From Pteria penguin (lineage: Eukaryota > Mollusca > Bivalvia > Pterioida > Pteriidae), in the NCBI GenBank assembly GCA_035048485.1, contig CM068590.1, positions 15,595,798 to 15,659,797 of the forward strand: a DNA stretch of 64,000 nt, given 5' to 3'. Each line of letters opens with the position of its first letter. Within the stretch, counting starts at the first letter, position 1. This document shows positions 1-13,559 of this stretch, piece by piece. Below the pieces are notes generated by a model, which saw nothing but the letters and a program-made list of their open reading frames with translations, was not told where the DNA came from and did no database searches. A program made the translations under genes and the position numbers.

Positions 1-344
1 ACTTGGTGCGAAATCAGTAATTTTACTAGTAACTATGTGACGGAAGTGGACGGATGGGTGGGGTGGGGGGACGGTCCCACTCCTCCACTGCATGCATCAA
101 TCATTAACTTAATTTCATTATAATTGTAGTATATAATAATAAAACATAACCATGGGGAATATTTTAGTAATTTGTAACACATGTGACAGGTTCTGTGCCT
201 AATTCAATTTTTTGTCTATAATTCCAATTGCTTATTCATTCCGGATGTCAGAACCAAACCCTCCGGGTAGTTTTATCAAATATTTTGCTTCTCATCAGCA
301 GCCTTTTAAGTAGAAGGTCTTTGTTAGCTTAGCAGAGAAAATAC

Positions 345-412
345 ATTATTATTATATTATATATTATATTATATTATATATTATATTATATTATATTATA
401 TTATATTATATC
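345..412. repeat. ATATT-type pentanucleotide microsatellite
   Basis: A run of 'attat/atatt' 5-bp units. Orthologous positions in the other modules carry the same microsatellite with different lengths (19,053-19,105; 39,471-39,507; 49,242-49,280), so it is useful for telling the copies apart. Confidence 0.9.
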
Positions 413-1554
413 AGCAATCATACCAGTAATTTACAAAAACTATAGTTAGTGTCTATAAGGGATAGGCAACTCCCACCCATCCCCAACTAGAATGTCTTTT
501 TATCAGATAAATCAGGCGTATTGTGGCGAAGAATAACCGCGTTTGATTTCCATCGCCTGTTTTTCAATGTTCTATTGTCCATAATTTCCAGAAAAAATAA
601 ACTTTGAAATGAAGGTCCCTCCCTCATTATAGAGAATATTATTTTATCATATACTTACAGGTGTTAATCAACATTATCTGGAGAAGCCAGGATTTATCAG
701 GACTATCGAATAATAAATCCTGTTATGGTGACAAAATATCCAGCATATCTATGTAATTTTTAACATTTTATTGCGTTTATTTAAGATTCTTTTATTTTCT
801 TATTAATTTCCCCTGGATTCCTAATTTTTTTTCTGGTGAATACATTTGTATTTTCATCATGCAGAAGATGGTATAATACATTTCTTTTTTTTCAAGAGAA
901 GAATAATGAAAGTAAACTACAAGTGACGATATTTTTTTTTCTCAGTTTTTTTTTTCAGTTTCTGTATTGTATAAAGAGTGAAAATTCACAAGAGATTTAT
1001 TTATTTGACTCTTTCATGGAAAAGTGCTTAATACGCTTGGGAAATACTGTAAAGTTCAAAACACAAAGTAGTATTAGATCTATCTTTTCAAAATTATACG
1101 GTTATCAAAGATTTGATGATAAAAGTACACGTGATGATTCCGGTAAGCAACAGGTGTAACCATGTGCTCATTTTCATATAGACCAAAACATAAACACCTT
1201 CAGCTACATTATATAAATGTATTTCGAAGTTTAACATAATGTAAAATTTTTATGTGAAACAGCATATGTTCATGACTAAAATATTTTCTGAAACTGAATC
1301 TTTCAAACATTCAAAATCAATAGGAAAGTATGTATGTTCCTCCAGCTATACATTCTTTTACACTTAGTAATAATTTCATCTGTCAACGACCGAAGCCAAT
1401 ATGATTTTGGAAACCTTTATATTTGTAAACTTCAAATTTTAAATTTAAAATTGACAGACAACAAAGCGTTGCTGAACATGAAAAACAAAACTTTCGTAAA
1501 TTTTGTTGTAAACAATAAATAGAAGCCCATCAATAATGGTACATTGGGCCATAG

Positions 1555-1573
1555 TGACGTCACAATGACGTCA
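1555..1573. promoter_or_regulatory. Paired CRE-like palindromes
   Basis: Two perfect TGACGTCA octamers occur at 1,555-1,562 and 1,566-1,573, 11 bp apart centre to centre. The octamer is the consensus site of CREB/ATF-family bZIP factors. The pair is kept intact at the equivalent place in modules 2 and 3, but is missing from the diverged internal repeat near 5,490. It is ~4.5 kb from exon 1, so a role in this gene's transcription is only inference. Confidence 0.5.
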
Positions 1574-4500
1574 TGTTCTGTTTTGGCGAGTTTTCTGCTA
1601 CATTAGATAATTGTGTATTGCGCTAACACATGATATAGTAGTGCAATATGTGTACAAGCATCAAATCTAAAATTACTTTTGAAATACGCTTAGTGGCCAT
1701 GGAGATATGACTTTGCTCAAGGTCATGTCACACTTTCCAATTATGGGTATCCATTATGACATAGTATCTATGAAGTACCATTATATTAGGATAAAAAAAA
1801 AATATTTGTAGTCTGGAAAAGATTTTGATAAAACTAAGCCTTAGATTTATGGTGATTTTTAAAGTTTAATCAGGGAATATATTTAGAATCAGTACCGATG
1901 TGTATTATCACATGAGTAATAGCCAAACTACTCAGTCATATTTGGTGTTTAATCTGCATTTTTTTACCAGTAAATATGTGACAAAAATGGGGGGAAAGGG
2001 GGGGGGGGCGTTCTAAGTTCGCCACTGCATGCATTAATCTTTAATTCAATTTAATTATACTTGTAGTATTTAAGAATAAAACATAACCTTGGGGAATATT
2101 TTAGTAATATGTAACACATTTTACGTGTGACAGGTTTTGTGACTAATTCCGTTTTTGTCTATGATTCAATTCGCTTATTCCTTCCGGAAGTGGGTACGAA
2201 ACTCTCCTTGTAATTTTATCAAATTATCTGCTTCTGATCAAAAGCTTTTTAAATAGAAGATCTTGGTTAGATAAGCAAAGAAATTATATCATATTATAAT
2301 ATATATTATACTAACAATCATAACAGTATTTTACAGAAACAGTAGTTAGTGTCTAATGGGGACAGACAACTTCAACTCTCCCCCCACTGGAATGTCTATT
2401 TAACAGATATATCTGTCTTTAACAGATCCCAGCGTCTGATTATTTTTCGTACAATTCTCTTTCTGTAATTAATTTGGGTCAGTTTCTCTCGCTTTGAGCT
2501 TGTCCAACATGAGGAGATGTTTAAAACCGGAAACGCCAATTTCTATGCCATTTCCAGAACGATTGCTGCGTGTGTCCAATCAGATCCTTCTCCTTAATTA
2601 TAAAATGACGATTGAAACTTACTCCTAGCAACACTATGGTAACAAATCATTATTGCAAAATATGAATCTGGGACAGGCGTACTGTTGCAAAAATCACCGG
2701 GTTTGATTTCCACCTCCTGTTTTTCGATGTTCTATTGTCCATAATGTCCAGATGAGACCTTTAAAATAGAGTTCCCTGCCTCAATATAGCGATGATTATT
2801 TTACCATATACTTAGGTGTTAAGCAACGTTCTGTTTTCAAATGTTTATTTTTATAAGTGCAACAACCTTCTTTGACAGTGATCAAGTCAGTTGCGGAAAC
2901 TAAGATAATATCTCAAATCGAATGAGTTCTGAATAAAAGACTATTTAGCGCTAAGTTCAATATCATATATATTAAAACATATTCTGCATTTTATCTAATT
3001 ACAAAGCAGTATTAATACTATTTTCTGTGTAGTACGCCGGACCCGTATGTACACAATATCTATCTAACGTGTCAACATTATCATTAATTTTAGGGATGCT
3101 TTGCAGATTCTCTTTAAAATGCAGGTTTAATCATAAAGACCCATCAGGATATTGAACCTCCACTAGATAATAGAGACTAAGTGATATTGTTATACATACC
3201 TAGTCACCTGTATATTCATTGATTACCACCGGCTCCACAGGCCTCTAATCAATTCGCATAAAAATTGAAACAAAACGAAAAACAATATGCATTTCAACAG
3301 TGTATGATAAACTACATGCCCTGAACTTTAACTTTATTATAATGTCAGTTTTGTGGTGATGTGGTTTAAAGGGCTATCTAATTCACGATGAAATAAAAAG
3401 TAACAACATGGGTTATGGATAAATGTACATCATTTGTGATTTAACATAAATAAACTGTGTATTATCAGAATATAACCTGGATATATTATACACAAGCAAG
3501 CTATGACCTAAATGTGTCTCATAATGTTGTAATGTTGTACATCAGGTTGGACAATGAAATATTTGGTCGCACCCCATCCAGACGACAACATGTACATCAT
3601 GTACTTGCTATTGCGGCTGTAGATGTCATCTAGATTAGGCCCTTGAACTGAAGTTGATCTAACAATTTGAATACTTCAAATACCCATATATACATTTTCT
3701 TATACATGTATTTACGTTTAATTTGAAACCTATCTCAAATTCGTGACTTCCTCTATGCATGTTCTTATTTACATGTTTAATTTTATGTACATTTTCATCA
3801 TATACATTTTTATTATATTTAGATATTTATTTGAATGACAAGATACTTCAGTTTTAAATGCTATTGAAACAGATATTGGAATTCAATTAATTGAGTTGAT
3901 TATTGATTAGATATGAAAAATATGGATTTTGATTTATGGTTTCAGCTTATATGTTACTGTCCTCTTCATGAAGAGTCCTTTTTATGAATTTTCTGTTTCT
4001 GCCTATTAGTTAGGCTAAAGTTTTAAGACTTCTGATCATGAACATAATTTATCTTGAATGTAGTCGTGGTGTTGTTACCATGGTTTTATCTTCAATAGAT
4101 ATAAAACACAGCAAACAGAAAACCATCACACATGCCATTTGGTTAACAGTTCACTCTTTCTGCTCTTCATTGGCTTTATTCATAACATTCTTTTAATCTT
4201 GGCAGATAATTTGCAAACAATTAGTTAATTCTTTTAAAAACATCAATGTTGAAAGATTTTGTCAATATTATAAAAGCAATAAATATCATTTTATACCATG
4301 TGACTTTATTTGCATTACATTCAAACAATTTCAAAACAGTAATATTTCCAAATATTCATATTCTCTTGTTAACTTTTATTTTTCTTTCTATTAAAGAAAA
4401 AAGAGCAGTTACTGGCTCAGTTATGTGGCAGAAGTCACCATGGAGCTATACAATACATGAATATAAATAATAAAGAATAATAAATCCTGTCATGGTGACA

Positions 4501-5970
4501 AAATATCCGGCATATCTGTGTAATTTCTAAAATTTTATTGCGTTTATGTAAGATTCATTTCTTTGCTTATTAATTTCCCCTGGATTTCTAATTCTTTTCT
4601 CGTGAATACATTTGTATTTTCATCATACAGAAGATAGTATAATACATTTCTTTTTTTTTTTTATCAAGAAAAGAATACTGAAAGTAAAATATATTTCTGT
4701 ATTGTAAAAAAAAAAATAAAATAAAAAAAAAATAAAAGCTCACAGAAGCCTTATTAGTTTGACTCTTTTATGGAAAGGTGCTTAATAGGCCTGGGTAACA
4801 GCATACTGTAAAGTGCAGACCGCAAAGTGGTTTTAGATGTATCACTTAAGACTCAAAGACTTGATGATAAAGTACACTTAATGACTCCGGTAAGCAACAG
4901 ATGTAACCATGTGCTCATTTTAATATAGGCCAAAATATAAATACCTGACCTAAATCGTATAAATGTATTGAAAAGTATAACATTATGCAATTTTTTATGT
5001 GAAACAGCATATGTGCATGACTTAAATATTTCAAACATTTAAAATCAATAGGAAAGTACGTATGTTCCTGCAGCTATACATTCTTTTAAACTTAGTGGTA
5101 ATTTACTCTGTCAACGAAACAGATATGATTTTGGAAATCGGTATACTTGTAAACTTCAAATTTCAAATCTACAATTGACAGACATTATACATTTGGTTGT
5201 AAACAATAAATAGAAGCCTATCAATAATATATATAGCTGTGCCCAACTTACAATTGTGTAGAAATACTGGGATTCAATTGCTAAATGATGTAATTTTACA
5301 AGAAATGGCCTAATTGAATTGAAACTTTATTGGTATTATGAAATTAGAACTAAGGCTCAGCAAGAGGCATTCCAAATAGATATAGAACAATCTTTATATA
5401 AAATTACACAACAAATGTTGTTGAGAGAAAGGTTGCACTAAACCTTTTTTCATCGCATGTTGATTGTTTATCCCGCTTCATAAAGTACATTGGGCCATAA
5501 AGACCTTGCTCAATGTCATGACACACCTTCCAGTTATGGGTATCCATTATGACACAGTATTTGTGAAGTACCATTAGATTAGGATAAATAATTACCATTG
5601 ATTTACATACTGGAAGGGGTATTGATAAAACTAGGCCCTTTTGTTTTTAAAAAAATAATTAATAAAGTTTAAGCATATAATATATTTGGAAACAGTGCCT
5701 ATGCACTGGCAATGCGACTGGTGCCCTATTTGCAGTCTGAACTCGATTGTCAATAAAATCAACGGCTAATTTTAAATTGTGAAACGTGTAATAGAACCAA
5801 CATGAACTTTTGTCCAAAAAAGTAGGCTGATTATCAAAATATTCTACATTGACCTGTCGTAGTAACAGATGAAAATAACGTGTAAGTTTGCACTTGCTTA
5901 TTTAGCCCAAAGCATAAAACATTGCTCATCCAATTGCATTGTAATTATAGTGCATGTAGAAGAATTTCTT

Positions 5971-5978
5971 TATAAATA
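5971..5978 (+). promoter_or_regulatory. TATA box of C4-like gene copy 1
   Basis: TATAAATA lies 91 bp upstream of the start codon, at the right distance for transcription to start around 6,000 and give a short 5' UTR. It is conserved in both other copies, within a well-conserved ~150-bp block around exon 1. Confidence 0.7.
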
Positions 5979-6068
5979 TGCAGAACACTTGCATTTAAAA
6001 CAACCTAGGTGCATCAACACCTCTTTCGCCTAATCTTAGTCATTTTAGGAATCAAGAGGAGGTCGGCC

Positions 6069-9000
6069 ATGATGTTCAAACTACAGGTAAGCTCTAGTTG
6101 TTACTTGTGTTGAATCTTTTTCTTTACCAGTTCTGTATATGGTTTGAGCTTCTATTTTGAAAAGAGGCACTACAATATGTCTCTAACGTGTTTGAAATCT
6201 ACGTATCGCATGTTTTATGGTAGCTTTGCACTAATAAAAAATCATTTGCTGAGATGTTGATTTCTTTTTTTAAATGTACAGATGAGTGCAGCCCTAACAT
6301 AAGTCAAAGCATACACGTTAACGTAAAAAGTGGTCACGATCATTGCTTTAGGACAAGCGCTTGGACCACTTGACCAGACGAAAAAAATTCGCGGTATTAT
6401 TATTTATTCCGATGTACATGTGCGCTAGGTCCAGTCGCGTGTTCCCGTGTTTGATGTCGTAGTACTAATGAAGAAAATAAAACGGATTAAATTACATGTA
6501 AATTAACGAGAAAGTGCCCATATATACGTGAATACATGAATTTATAATTAATTATAGGTTTTTTTTATAACAAAACTTAGAACAGATAATAAAACAATTG
6601 AAATCACCATGTCGATATGCAGTAAGGTATTACTGTTTAACTTCTTTTTTCATTTGATACTATCGTGTGATCATTCTTTAAAGTTTGTTTTATTCATATA
6701 TTAATTTATTAATGAATATATGTATTTATTTATGTATTATCTATTTATAACTTTATTTTTTAATTCTTATATTATTATTATCATTATCATCGTCATCATT
6801 ATTTTCATTATTATTAGCTCATTTATACATGTACGTTCATGTATTTAGATACACAATATATAGCAATCTTCCTTCAAGTTCTTCTTTATGTAAATGTAAA
6901 TATTAGTTCAAGCTGTAAGCAAACGAACGTGGCTGTCAAGAGCGTCCGTGCGACAGACAAACCTGTTATTTTTGCTTATCATGGCTATTTACTGATGGAT
7001 ACTTAGGGGATAAACCTACGTATTTGATTCTTTCCGACAGGTATACCGTGGAAACAGAGACAGTAAAACAGCGGTTTTTAACAGTATAACCACGGTATTA
7101 CAATCAAACACAATACCTTTATCCATATTCTAATTCATTGTAACAAAAAATCGGTTTTCTTTCTTTCTTTGAAATTGTCCCAGAATTCCTCGTTGCCAGG
7201 GACGGATAGTGCAATGTTTAAAATTCTTCCAAAAAACGAATTGATATATAGTGCTCTGACATAAGAAGTTTTTCGTTTTCATATTCTTAAATTTTTATGA
7301 TTAAATTATAAATCGCAAATTGATTCATACATGAGTGATTTGACGTTGCATTGTAAACAGCTGAACACGCAATTTTGCTGCGGCGCGGCGAGATGAAAGG
7401 ACATGCTCATGATGCTGGAAAGCATGTTGCATGTTGGTACATCATGCACGTTGTCAGTTTTGTTGGTACGACTTGATTGTAATAAATATGCACGCGAATG
7501 GTAGAACTTGCAAGTCGTCCTTGATACGAGACTTAAGATGGACGTAAAGAACACTGAACGAAGTTGTAACAGACACTATTTCTGATAGTTGGAGTTAGAG
7601 GTAATGTGGACAAAGACTATGTACAATGTAGTTATACATTTGAGGACGGTATATTGTGGTTATACATGTCTGAACGCTAACGTGTGTACCAATCAGAATT
7701 GTGAAAACAAAACAAGTGAATTAGAATATGGTATTACCCTTACCATCTCATATGACTACGAGTTATACTAGCTAGATAATATCATAGCATCACGGCAGGT
7801 GTGACCAGGCAGCATGAGATGCTTCCTCCTCCATGGCGTCTGATCCTACCTGTCCGTGATAGTCTATATCTCTACTTTGTCTAGTAGATTTGACGTGTCT
7901 TATTGTCTTATTCACTATTGCTCGGTATATTATCACATACCCTGCCATTATGAGCAAGATACACAATATTTTATTTCGAACTTAAACACAGACACTCCTA
8001 TCCGCAAATGTGGATGATTGTTTTACAATTTAGTTCACTTTACCCATTCAGAGTGACACTAGACACTTTTATCTCTGTATTACATATACGAGATGGTCAG
8101 AATAACTCACTATTCCTTAATAATGCTGGAGCCGAGGTGATTAGACACCTGAATACTTTTATATCGACAGCGCATAAATGTTTTAAAATATCGATGTTTT
8201 AATAAGAATGAAATAAACATGTCCTTTGAACTATTGGTTAAAATTCTTTCAGTTGTGATTAATGTTGGAAACATATTCGTCACGTTTTGAATTCGCCCTC
8301 CAATCAGAGGGCGAAAAGGGCGAAAATGAAACGGGGGAAAAATTTTCCCTGTAGACAGTATCGCTGTCATGATTACTCATTCAAGAAATTAAGGAGAGAT
8401 TAGTTTAAAATAATGTAATCGGATTCGTTGTTTTTTATGGTTTAAAAGCTTGAAAAATTTTAATAGATCAACTACAAAATTTGTTGAAAATGAAAGGCTA
8501 CGAAATAGTTATTGAAAATAAACTTTTATACACAAGAAAAAAAAAAAAACAAAAAAAAACAAAAAAAAAACCGTTATTCTTTACCGAACGCAGAATATCC
8601 AGGATTTGAGAAGCTGATTTAGACTGCTGGTGGTGCTATTATAAAAATTATACTACTTAACTGAATTATTGTCCATCTGACAACTGTAATGCTTACTTCT
8701 CCCAATATTGTCGACTATTCAAAATAATTTATATTTGACAAGTCTATGTACATGTATTACATGGTAAATTGTCGAAATGACTCTTACATTAAAGTTAAGA
8801 CTTTGCTCTGCATATATTTATCGTCTCGATTTCCACCCTTAAGGCTTTGAGCTTAACCGATGAGACATAATTTGTCGAAATGCGCATACATGTATGGTGC
8901 ACCATATTAAAAACAAAAGTATTTACGGTACTATTTATATTATACTACTATCCATAACCTGCATAATGTGGTCAGTAAAATAGCATATTTATTCGTTTAG

Positions 9001-12000
9001 TAAGTGTGACCATGATATAACATGACAAAAGTACCAATCATAAAATGATTTTGTTCTGTTTATTCTAGACGACGCTTGCATTTCTGATTTTGGTTTTACC
9101 CTTCGCTGTGTCGGGGGAGAGCAGTTGTGCTGAATTATCTGCATTCAGGAGACAATTGCAAGAAATGAGTAACAATATGCATTCAGTGCAAAATGACATT
9201 GCAACGTTGAAGACCCAGAGTGTACAAGGTATTATAAATCAGATTAATGGGATATCATATTCATATTTCTGACGACAGTATTCAAAGTATAGTTGTCATT
9301 ACCAAATTAAAAGACCCGCAGCATTAAATGGATCTTTTTTCTACTAATCTTATATTTCATATCATGCCTGATATAGTATAATCTGGCGTAAACATTTTTC
9401 ATTTTATTCTGACATCCCTATGCAAGCATTAACGTCATACTGAAAAACCCGATAAAGCATGTCTGGCATTTAGTCCATCCAATGCAATTAACAGCACAAT
9501 TGTTACACACAGTATACGTGCATAATACCTATTGGAATTACAAACCATGTATGAATGCAGAAAGAACACAATAATATTTTTGGACTTTGATTACATCTTA
9601 TGTTAATCGTTTAATACCTTGTCTATCATGTGGTGGTCCTGATACCGTTCCTCATTTTAGTCGGATCAAAAAGGATAGTCCAGGTTTGAAATTACCACTT
9701 GTACTAAGTGAAAATAAGAACTGATGGTCAGTTCCAGTCTTATGATATTTTTAACAGTATAGCAGTCTTTATAGTATACAAAGCTTGAGAGTGGTATATT
9801 ATCAAGGTTCTTTTTGATTAAAGTTTATAAGATAGTTTTATATAATCAATACCAGTGTTCAGTGTTTATGACCCGAAAAAAGATTTTTAATCTATTGTGA
9901 ATTATTCAGAATATAATTATTAACGTCCTCGTGCATATTTCTGTCTTTAACTGGGTTTTTGGTCTCTTGCTTGGTGTGCTTTTCAAAAATATATACTTAT
10001 GATTTTCATCGTAACTGCCTTGAGAACTACTGACGAAACGCACGCTGTTGAAATACGCATAAAGTGCATTTAATTAATACATCTATATATATTCTTGTAC
10101 TCATTTGTACTGACATGTGAACGGATATTAATATAAAACATTCTGCAGGAAGCAGTGTCATATATACAAGATGGGGAAGAAAAACATGTCCCAGTAGTGC
10201 TGAACTGGTATATTCAGGTAATATATGTTACATTATATTGAATTTGGAATATAACAGGCTCCGAAATTGAACAGATATTAGATAATAAGATAAAAGAAAT
10301 TAATCATAAATATGGTAAAAAAAAATGAAATATAAGTTTCGATTAAAGAAATTCATTTAATACATCATATTAATCCATCATTTTTGTAATTTGATAAGCA
10401 ATCATCATCAAATTTGAATGTTGCACGGCTGACTCATATTGTTGTCACTTTGTAATTTTATAGTTTCGATTTTTCCATCATCCAATTTTTCATTATATGT
10501 TTATGACCAATCTACTATGGTCACTTGTCGATCCCTGTTTCTCCTTAAGGAGGATTATTTTAATAATTTTTTAGAACGAGATCTTTTTATTTGTGCCGTC
10601 TCAAGCGATCGGTCGGTCCGATGTTGACATGATAGTATCTCTAACCTCAAATCTACGCCAAGATATAGTACGGAGAAGACACCTTATTTTTCGCGCAATG
10701 CCAACATAAAAGTAGAAATTGATATTACGAAAATTCAAATAGTAATTACGTATTTACGAAGGCATGTACTATTATGTAATGATGTACTCAAAACGATATA
10801 GAAAGGAAAACACAAGATTACAGTTCGGTGTAAGAATACTTATTATGTATCCGTTACAGAAATGGACGAGTAGGTACGATTCAGCAATCTTAGCCAGATA
10901 GCGCTGCGCATCTTTTACCTTATGTGATGTCATTGCTATTTTTAGATTGGGCCATCGTTATTTAACCGTCTATGATGTGATTGCTATTTTAGATTGGGTC
11001 AGCTACAAATAATGAAATTCTGATAGATAGCGTATGCTCATTTGAATACTTCAGGATATGACTTAGTTTTATCAGTTTATTGTCAAGTTGCGCAATAATA
11101 GTTTATTTGCAGACTTAAGATGTCTGAGGGACATTTCTGTCTGACAATGTGGTCAAAAATTAATCACTACGAGATCCGGATTTTCTACTATAGATATGAT
11201 ACTATGTGTTACAATAAAGGTTTAAAACATTTATTATTTTCAAACTTAGACGAATATAAGTGAAAGTCCCCGTCTATCTGTACCATGAGTATTTTGATTA
11301 AATGTATGTTCTTCGGATGTACCGCTTTGGTGGTGATTGTGAAAAACTTGGTAATTAAAATGGTCAACATCGGCGATTGAGTGACGATTGTCTCTTCAAT
11401 TGATTGTTTTATGTTGTTACCGCAACTCTTTTTAAACAGAAATAGCTTTCTGATATTGATGTTTATGCTTATTGAGTTGGTCATACATCTGAGTCAGATG
11501 TATTTTCTCCTTTCTTTTAAAACACTAAAATACAGGTTTCAATATATTTTTATCAGATTGAAAAATGTCAATGCATTTACATTTAAATCGAACGTCATAA
11601 CCCCCTATACATTATTTTGGCAGAATTACCACAAGTCAATATTTCCACCTTAAACCCAACCTAATCTACATGTATCTGTACCCATAGTCTTCCCTATTAT
11701 TATAAACTCTGTGCTACAAATTTATATGATGTATGAAATTAAGGTACTAGCGATATTGATAACATGCCAGTTAGTGTGTTCAAAGTGCAAACAATTACCA
11801 TCAAAAAATTAAAATGTAAGCCAGACACTTGTGCCACATTTTCCCTTTTAAAATGTTTTAATTCTACCCAAATTCGCTAGTCACAATCTTTTGAGAACAG
11901 TAGATTTCAATCATGCATAACTTTGTCTTAGGCGATTTATGAGTCTTTTATTAGATTTTTGGACTTCTTGATATCTATTGAAATTGTAGAAATTCGCATC

Positions 12001-13499
12001 AGGTGCTCACAATTCATTTTGGTATATTTATATCAATATTTCTCTTGTACGTACAGGCTATACCGGCGGTTCGCATTACCGCCATATCGGTGGTGCAGCT
12101 GAATTTGTATGTCTACCTAGGGAACCACAATGGGGCACTCCTGTCGACGGGAGAAACGACGGATTCGCTTTTATGTATGGAACGGAATATCAGTGGCACA
12201 AAAAGCTCTATAACCATGATGTCCCTTGTGCTGTATGCTGGAGTAAGGGGCCCTCAGCCATCAAAATGATACCAGGTAATAACAAATATGGTAAATGGTA
12301 TAAAATGTCTCACAGAAAACTTCAAATTACAAATGTACTGGATTAAACTGAAATCATTCGACGTACCGTAGAAATGTGATTGATGTTTCACAAAATAATT
12401 CTGAACAATGTCCTGTTCTGATGGTGTGTGAGTATGGCACTGCAAAATACTTGCAGTGTATGTCTACATCCATCAGGCGGTGTTGAACTATTGTTGTGTC
12501 ATCTGTGATTGTGGGTATTCATCTCGAACAGGAGATCCTCATTCCTCCAGGGCATCTGATTTCACCTCTGACAGGAGACAGTTACTGTTCCGAGCACCTT
12601 ATTTCACCTCTGACAGGCAATACTTATACTTCACAGGCATCTCATTTAACTTATGACAGGAAACGCTTGCTTCTCCCGAACCTATGGTCCTACCTCTAAA
12701 GAGAGACGTTTACTCCTCTCGGGCACCTGGTCCTATCTCTGACAGGAGACGTTTGCTCCTCCGGGGCACCTGGTCTTACCTCTAACAGGAAACGTTTACT
12801 CCTACCTGGCACCTGGTTCTACCTCTGACAGGAGACGGTTTCTGCTCCAGGGCACCTGGTCTCAACTCTGACAGGAGATAATTACTCCTCCCGGGTACCT
12901 AGCCCTACCTCTGACAGGAGACAATTACTCCTCCTGGGCACCTAGTCCTACCCCTGACAAGATACTTTTACTCATCCCGGGCACCCAGTCATACGTGACA
13001 GGAGACGTGTACTCCTCCTGGGCACCTGACCTTTCCTCTGACAGAAAACAATTACTCCTGCCGGGCACCTGGTCCTACCTCTGACAGATGCTTATTCCTC
13101 ACGGGCACCTGGTCCTACCTCTGACAGGAGACTCTCACTCCTCTCTGGCACTTGGTTTCACATCTAGTTTTCAGAGATCTATGAATGTTCAGCATGATAT
13201 TTTTACTACTACGAATGCATTGATAAAATATCAGTTTCTATCGTATTTTACATTCAGCACGCACTCAATGTTACAAAGGATGGACAGTCCAGTACCAAGG
13301 TAATCTAGTAGCTGGATATCATGGTCATGCATCTGCTACACAATACGTGTGTCTGGACAGCAACCCAGAAAGTCTGCATTCCTCCATCTCGAATCACGAT
13401 GGTCGCTTGATGTATGGCGTAAAAGCCAAATGTGGGTCACTTAAATGCCCGCCATATGAAGATGGGAAAACGCTTACATGTGTTGTTTGCACACGATAA
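6069..13499 (+). CDS. Secreted short-chain-collagen-C4-like protein, copy 1 (intact, 5 exons)
   Basis: Five exons: 6069-6086, 9069-9228, 10149-10217, 12057-12275 and 13258-13499, all with GT-AG introns. They join to 708 nt, a 235-aa protein plus stop. Residues 1-22 form a signal peptide (MMFKLQ, then a hydrophobic stretch ending AVSG). Residues 26-58 are polar and heptad-like, probably a short coiled coil for oligomerisation. From residue 60 the protein follows the Cys-rich globular domain of predicted molluscan 'short-chain collagen C4-like' proteins: YTRWGRKTCP, GGAAEFVCLP, HDVPCAVC, CYKGW, QYVCLDS, CGSLKCPPY and a terminal TCVVCTR. There is no Gly-X-Y collagen repeat despite the family name. 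Exons 2-5 join in phase 1, apart from the phase-0 exon 1/2 join, so loss of exon 3 would keep frame. Tandem with two decayed paralogues. The family's biochemical role is unknown to me; secretion and disulphide bonding are inferred. The first of two adjacent ATGs was taken as start. Confidence 0.88.
6087..9068 (+). other. Intron 1 of copy 1, repeats and ORF remnants
   Basis: Non-coding intron. It holds AT-rich low-complexity DNA (6,700-6,860), a short inverted repeat around 7,038-7,095 ('ggtataccgtgg' and its near complement), and a diverged form of the segment that is an open frame in copy 2 (26,073-26,342 and 26,495-26,695). There is also a perfect hairpin near 8,290-8,315 with arms tcgccctc/gagggcga, which is kept in all three copies. 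Nothing indicates a separate expressed gene. Confidence 0.6.
12400..13200 (+). repeat. Intron 4 minisatellite inside a Ginger-type terminal repeat (copy 1)
   Basis: About 14 units of 43 bp run from ~12,527 to ~13,145, with a consensus containing 'gggcacctggtcctacctc' followed by 'tgacaggagacg'. The left flank (12,400-12,526) and right flank (13,146-13,200) align with the sequences either side of the single such unit in the inverted repeat at 41,131-41,418, for example 'gcagtgt...tctacatccat' on the left and 'tttcagagatctatgaatgt' on the right. The array therefore looks like an internal expansion within one old copy of that repeat. The unit size makes partial ORFs appear in this stretch; they are not genes. 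Confidence 0.8.
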
Positions 13500-13519
13500 A
13501 TGTCTAACAGATTTACCGT

Positions 13520-13525
13520 AATAAA
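13520..13525 (+). terminator. Polyadenylation signal, copy 1
   Basis: AATAAA 21 bp after the stop codon of the C4-like gene, conserved at the same spot in copies 2 and 3. Confidence 0.6.
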
Positions 13526-13559
13526 AAATCTGTATGATGCCAGCTTTCATTTTTATTTT

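Larger units (their letters stand above)
1..5950. repeat. Module 1 upstream block, non-coding and internally repetitive
   Basis: No convincing gene is visible; short ORFs here (for example 836-1159, 1334-1522, 4246-4470) are AT-rich and lack recognisable domains. The block is built from repeated segments. Sequence near 1-700 recurs in diverged form at 1,900-2,800, sharing the G-rich run, a 'gccactgcatgcat'-type stretch and the later microsatellite position. Sequence near 700-1,900 recurs in diverged form at 4,480-5,700. The whole block is repeated almost base for base at about 18,705-24,640, and more distantly at 38,760-39,737 plus 47,243-52,550. It lies directly 5' of the C4-like gene, so any distal regulatory elements would sit here. 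Confidence 0.75.

Noticed and set aside
1334..1522. 62-codon frame identical in modules 1 and 2
   Set aside because: Identity only reflects the recent duplication; the diverged module 3 copy is not open over the same frame and no domain is visible.
12456..12699. Overlapping frames with repeated 'SDRRQLLFRAP'-like peptides
   Set aside because: Produced by the 43-bp minisatellite in intron 4.
12527..13145. CRISPR-like regular repeats
   Set aside because: Units are contiguous degenerate 43-bp tandem repeats without unique spacers, in a eukaryotic intron.
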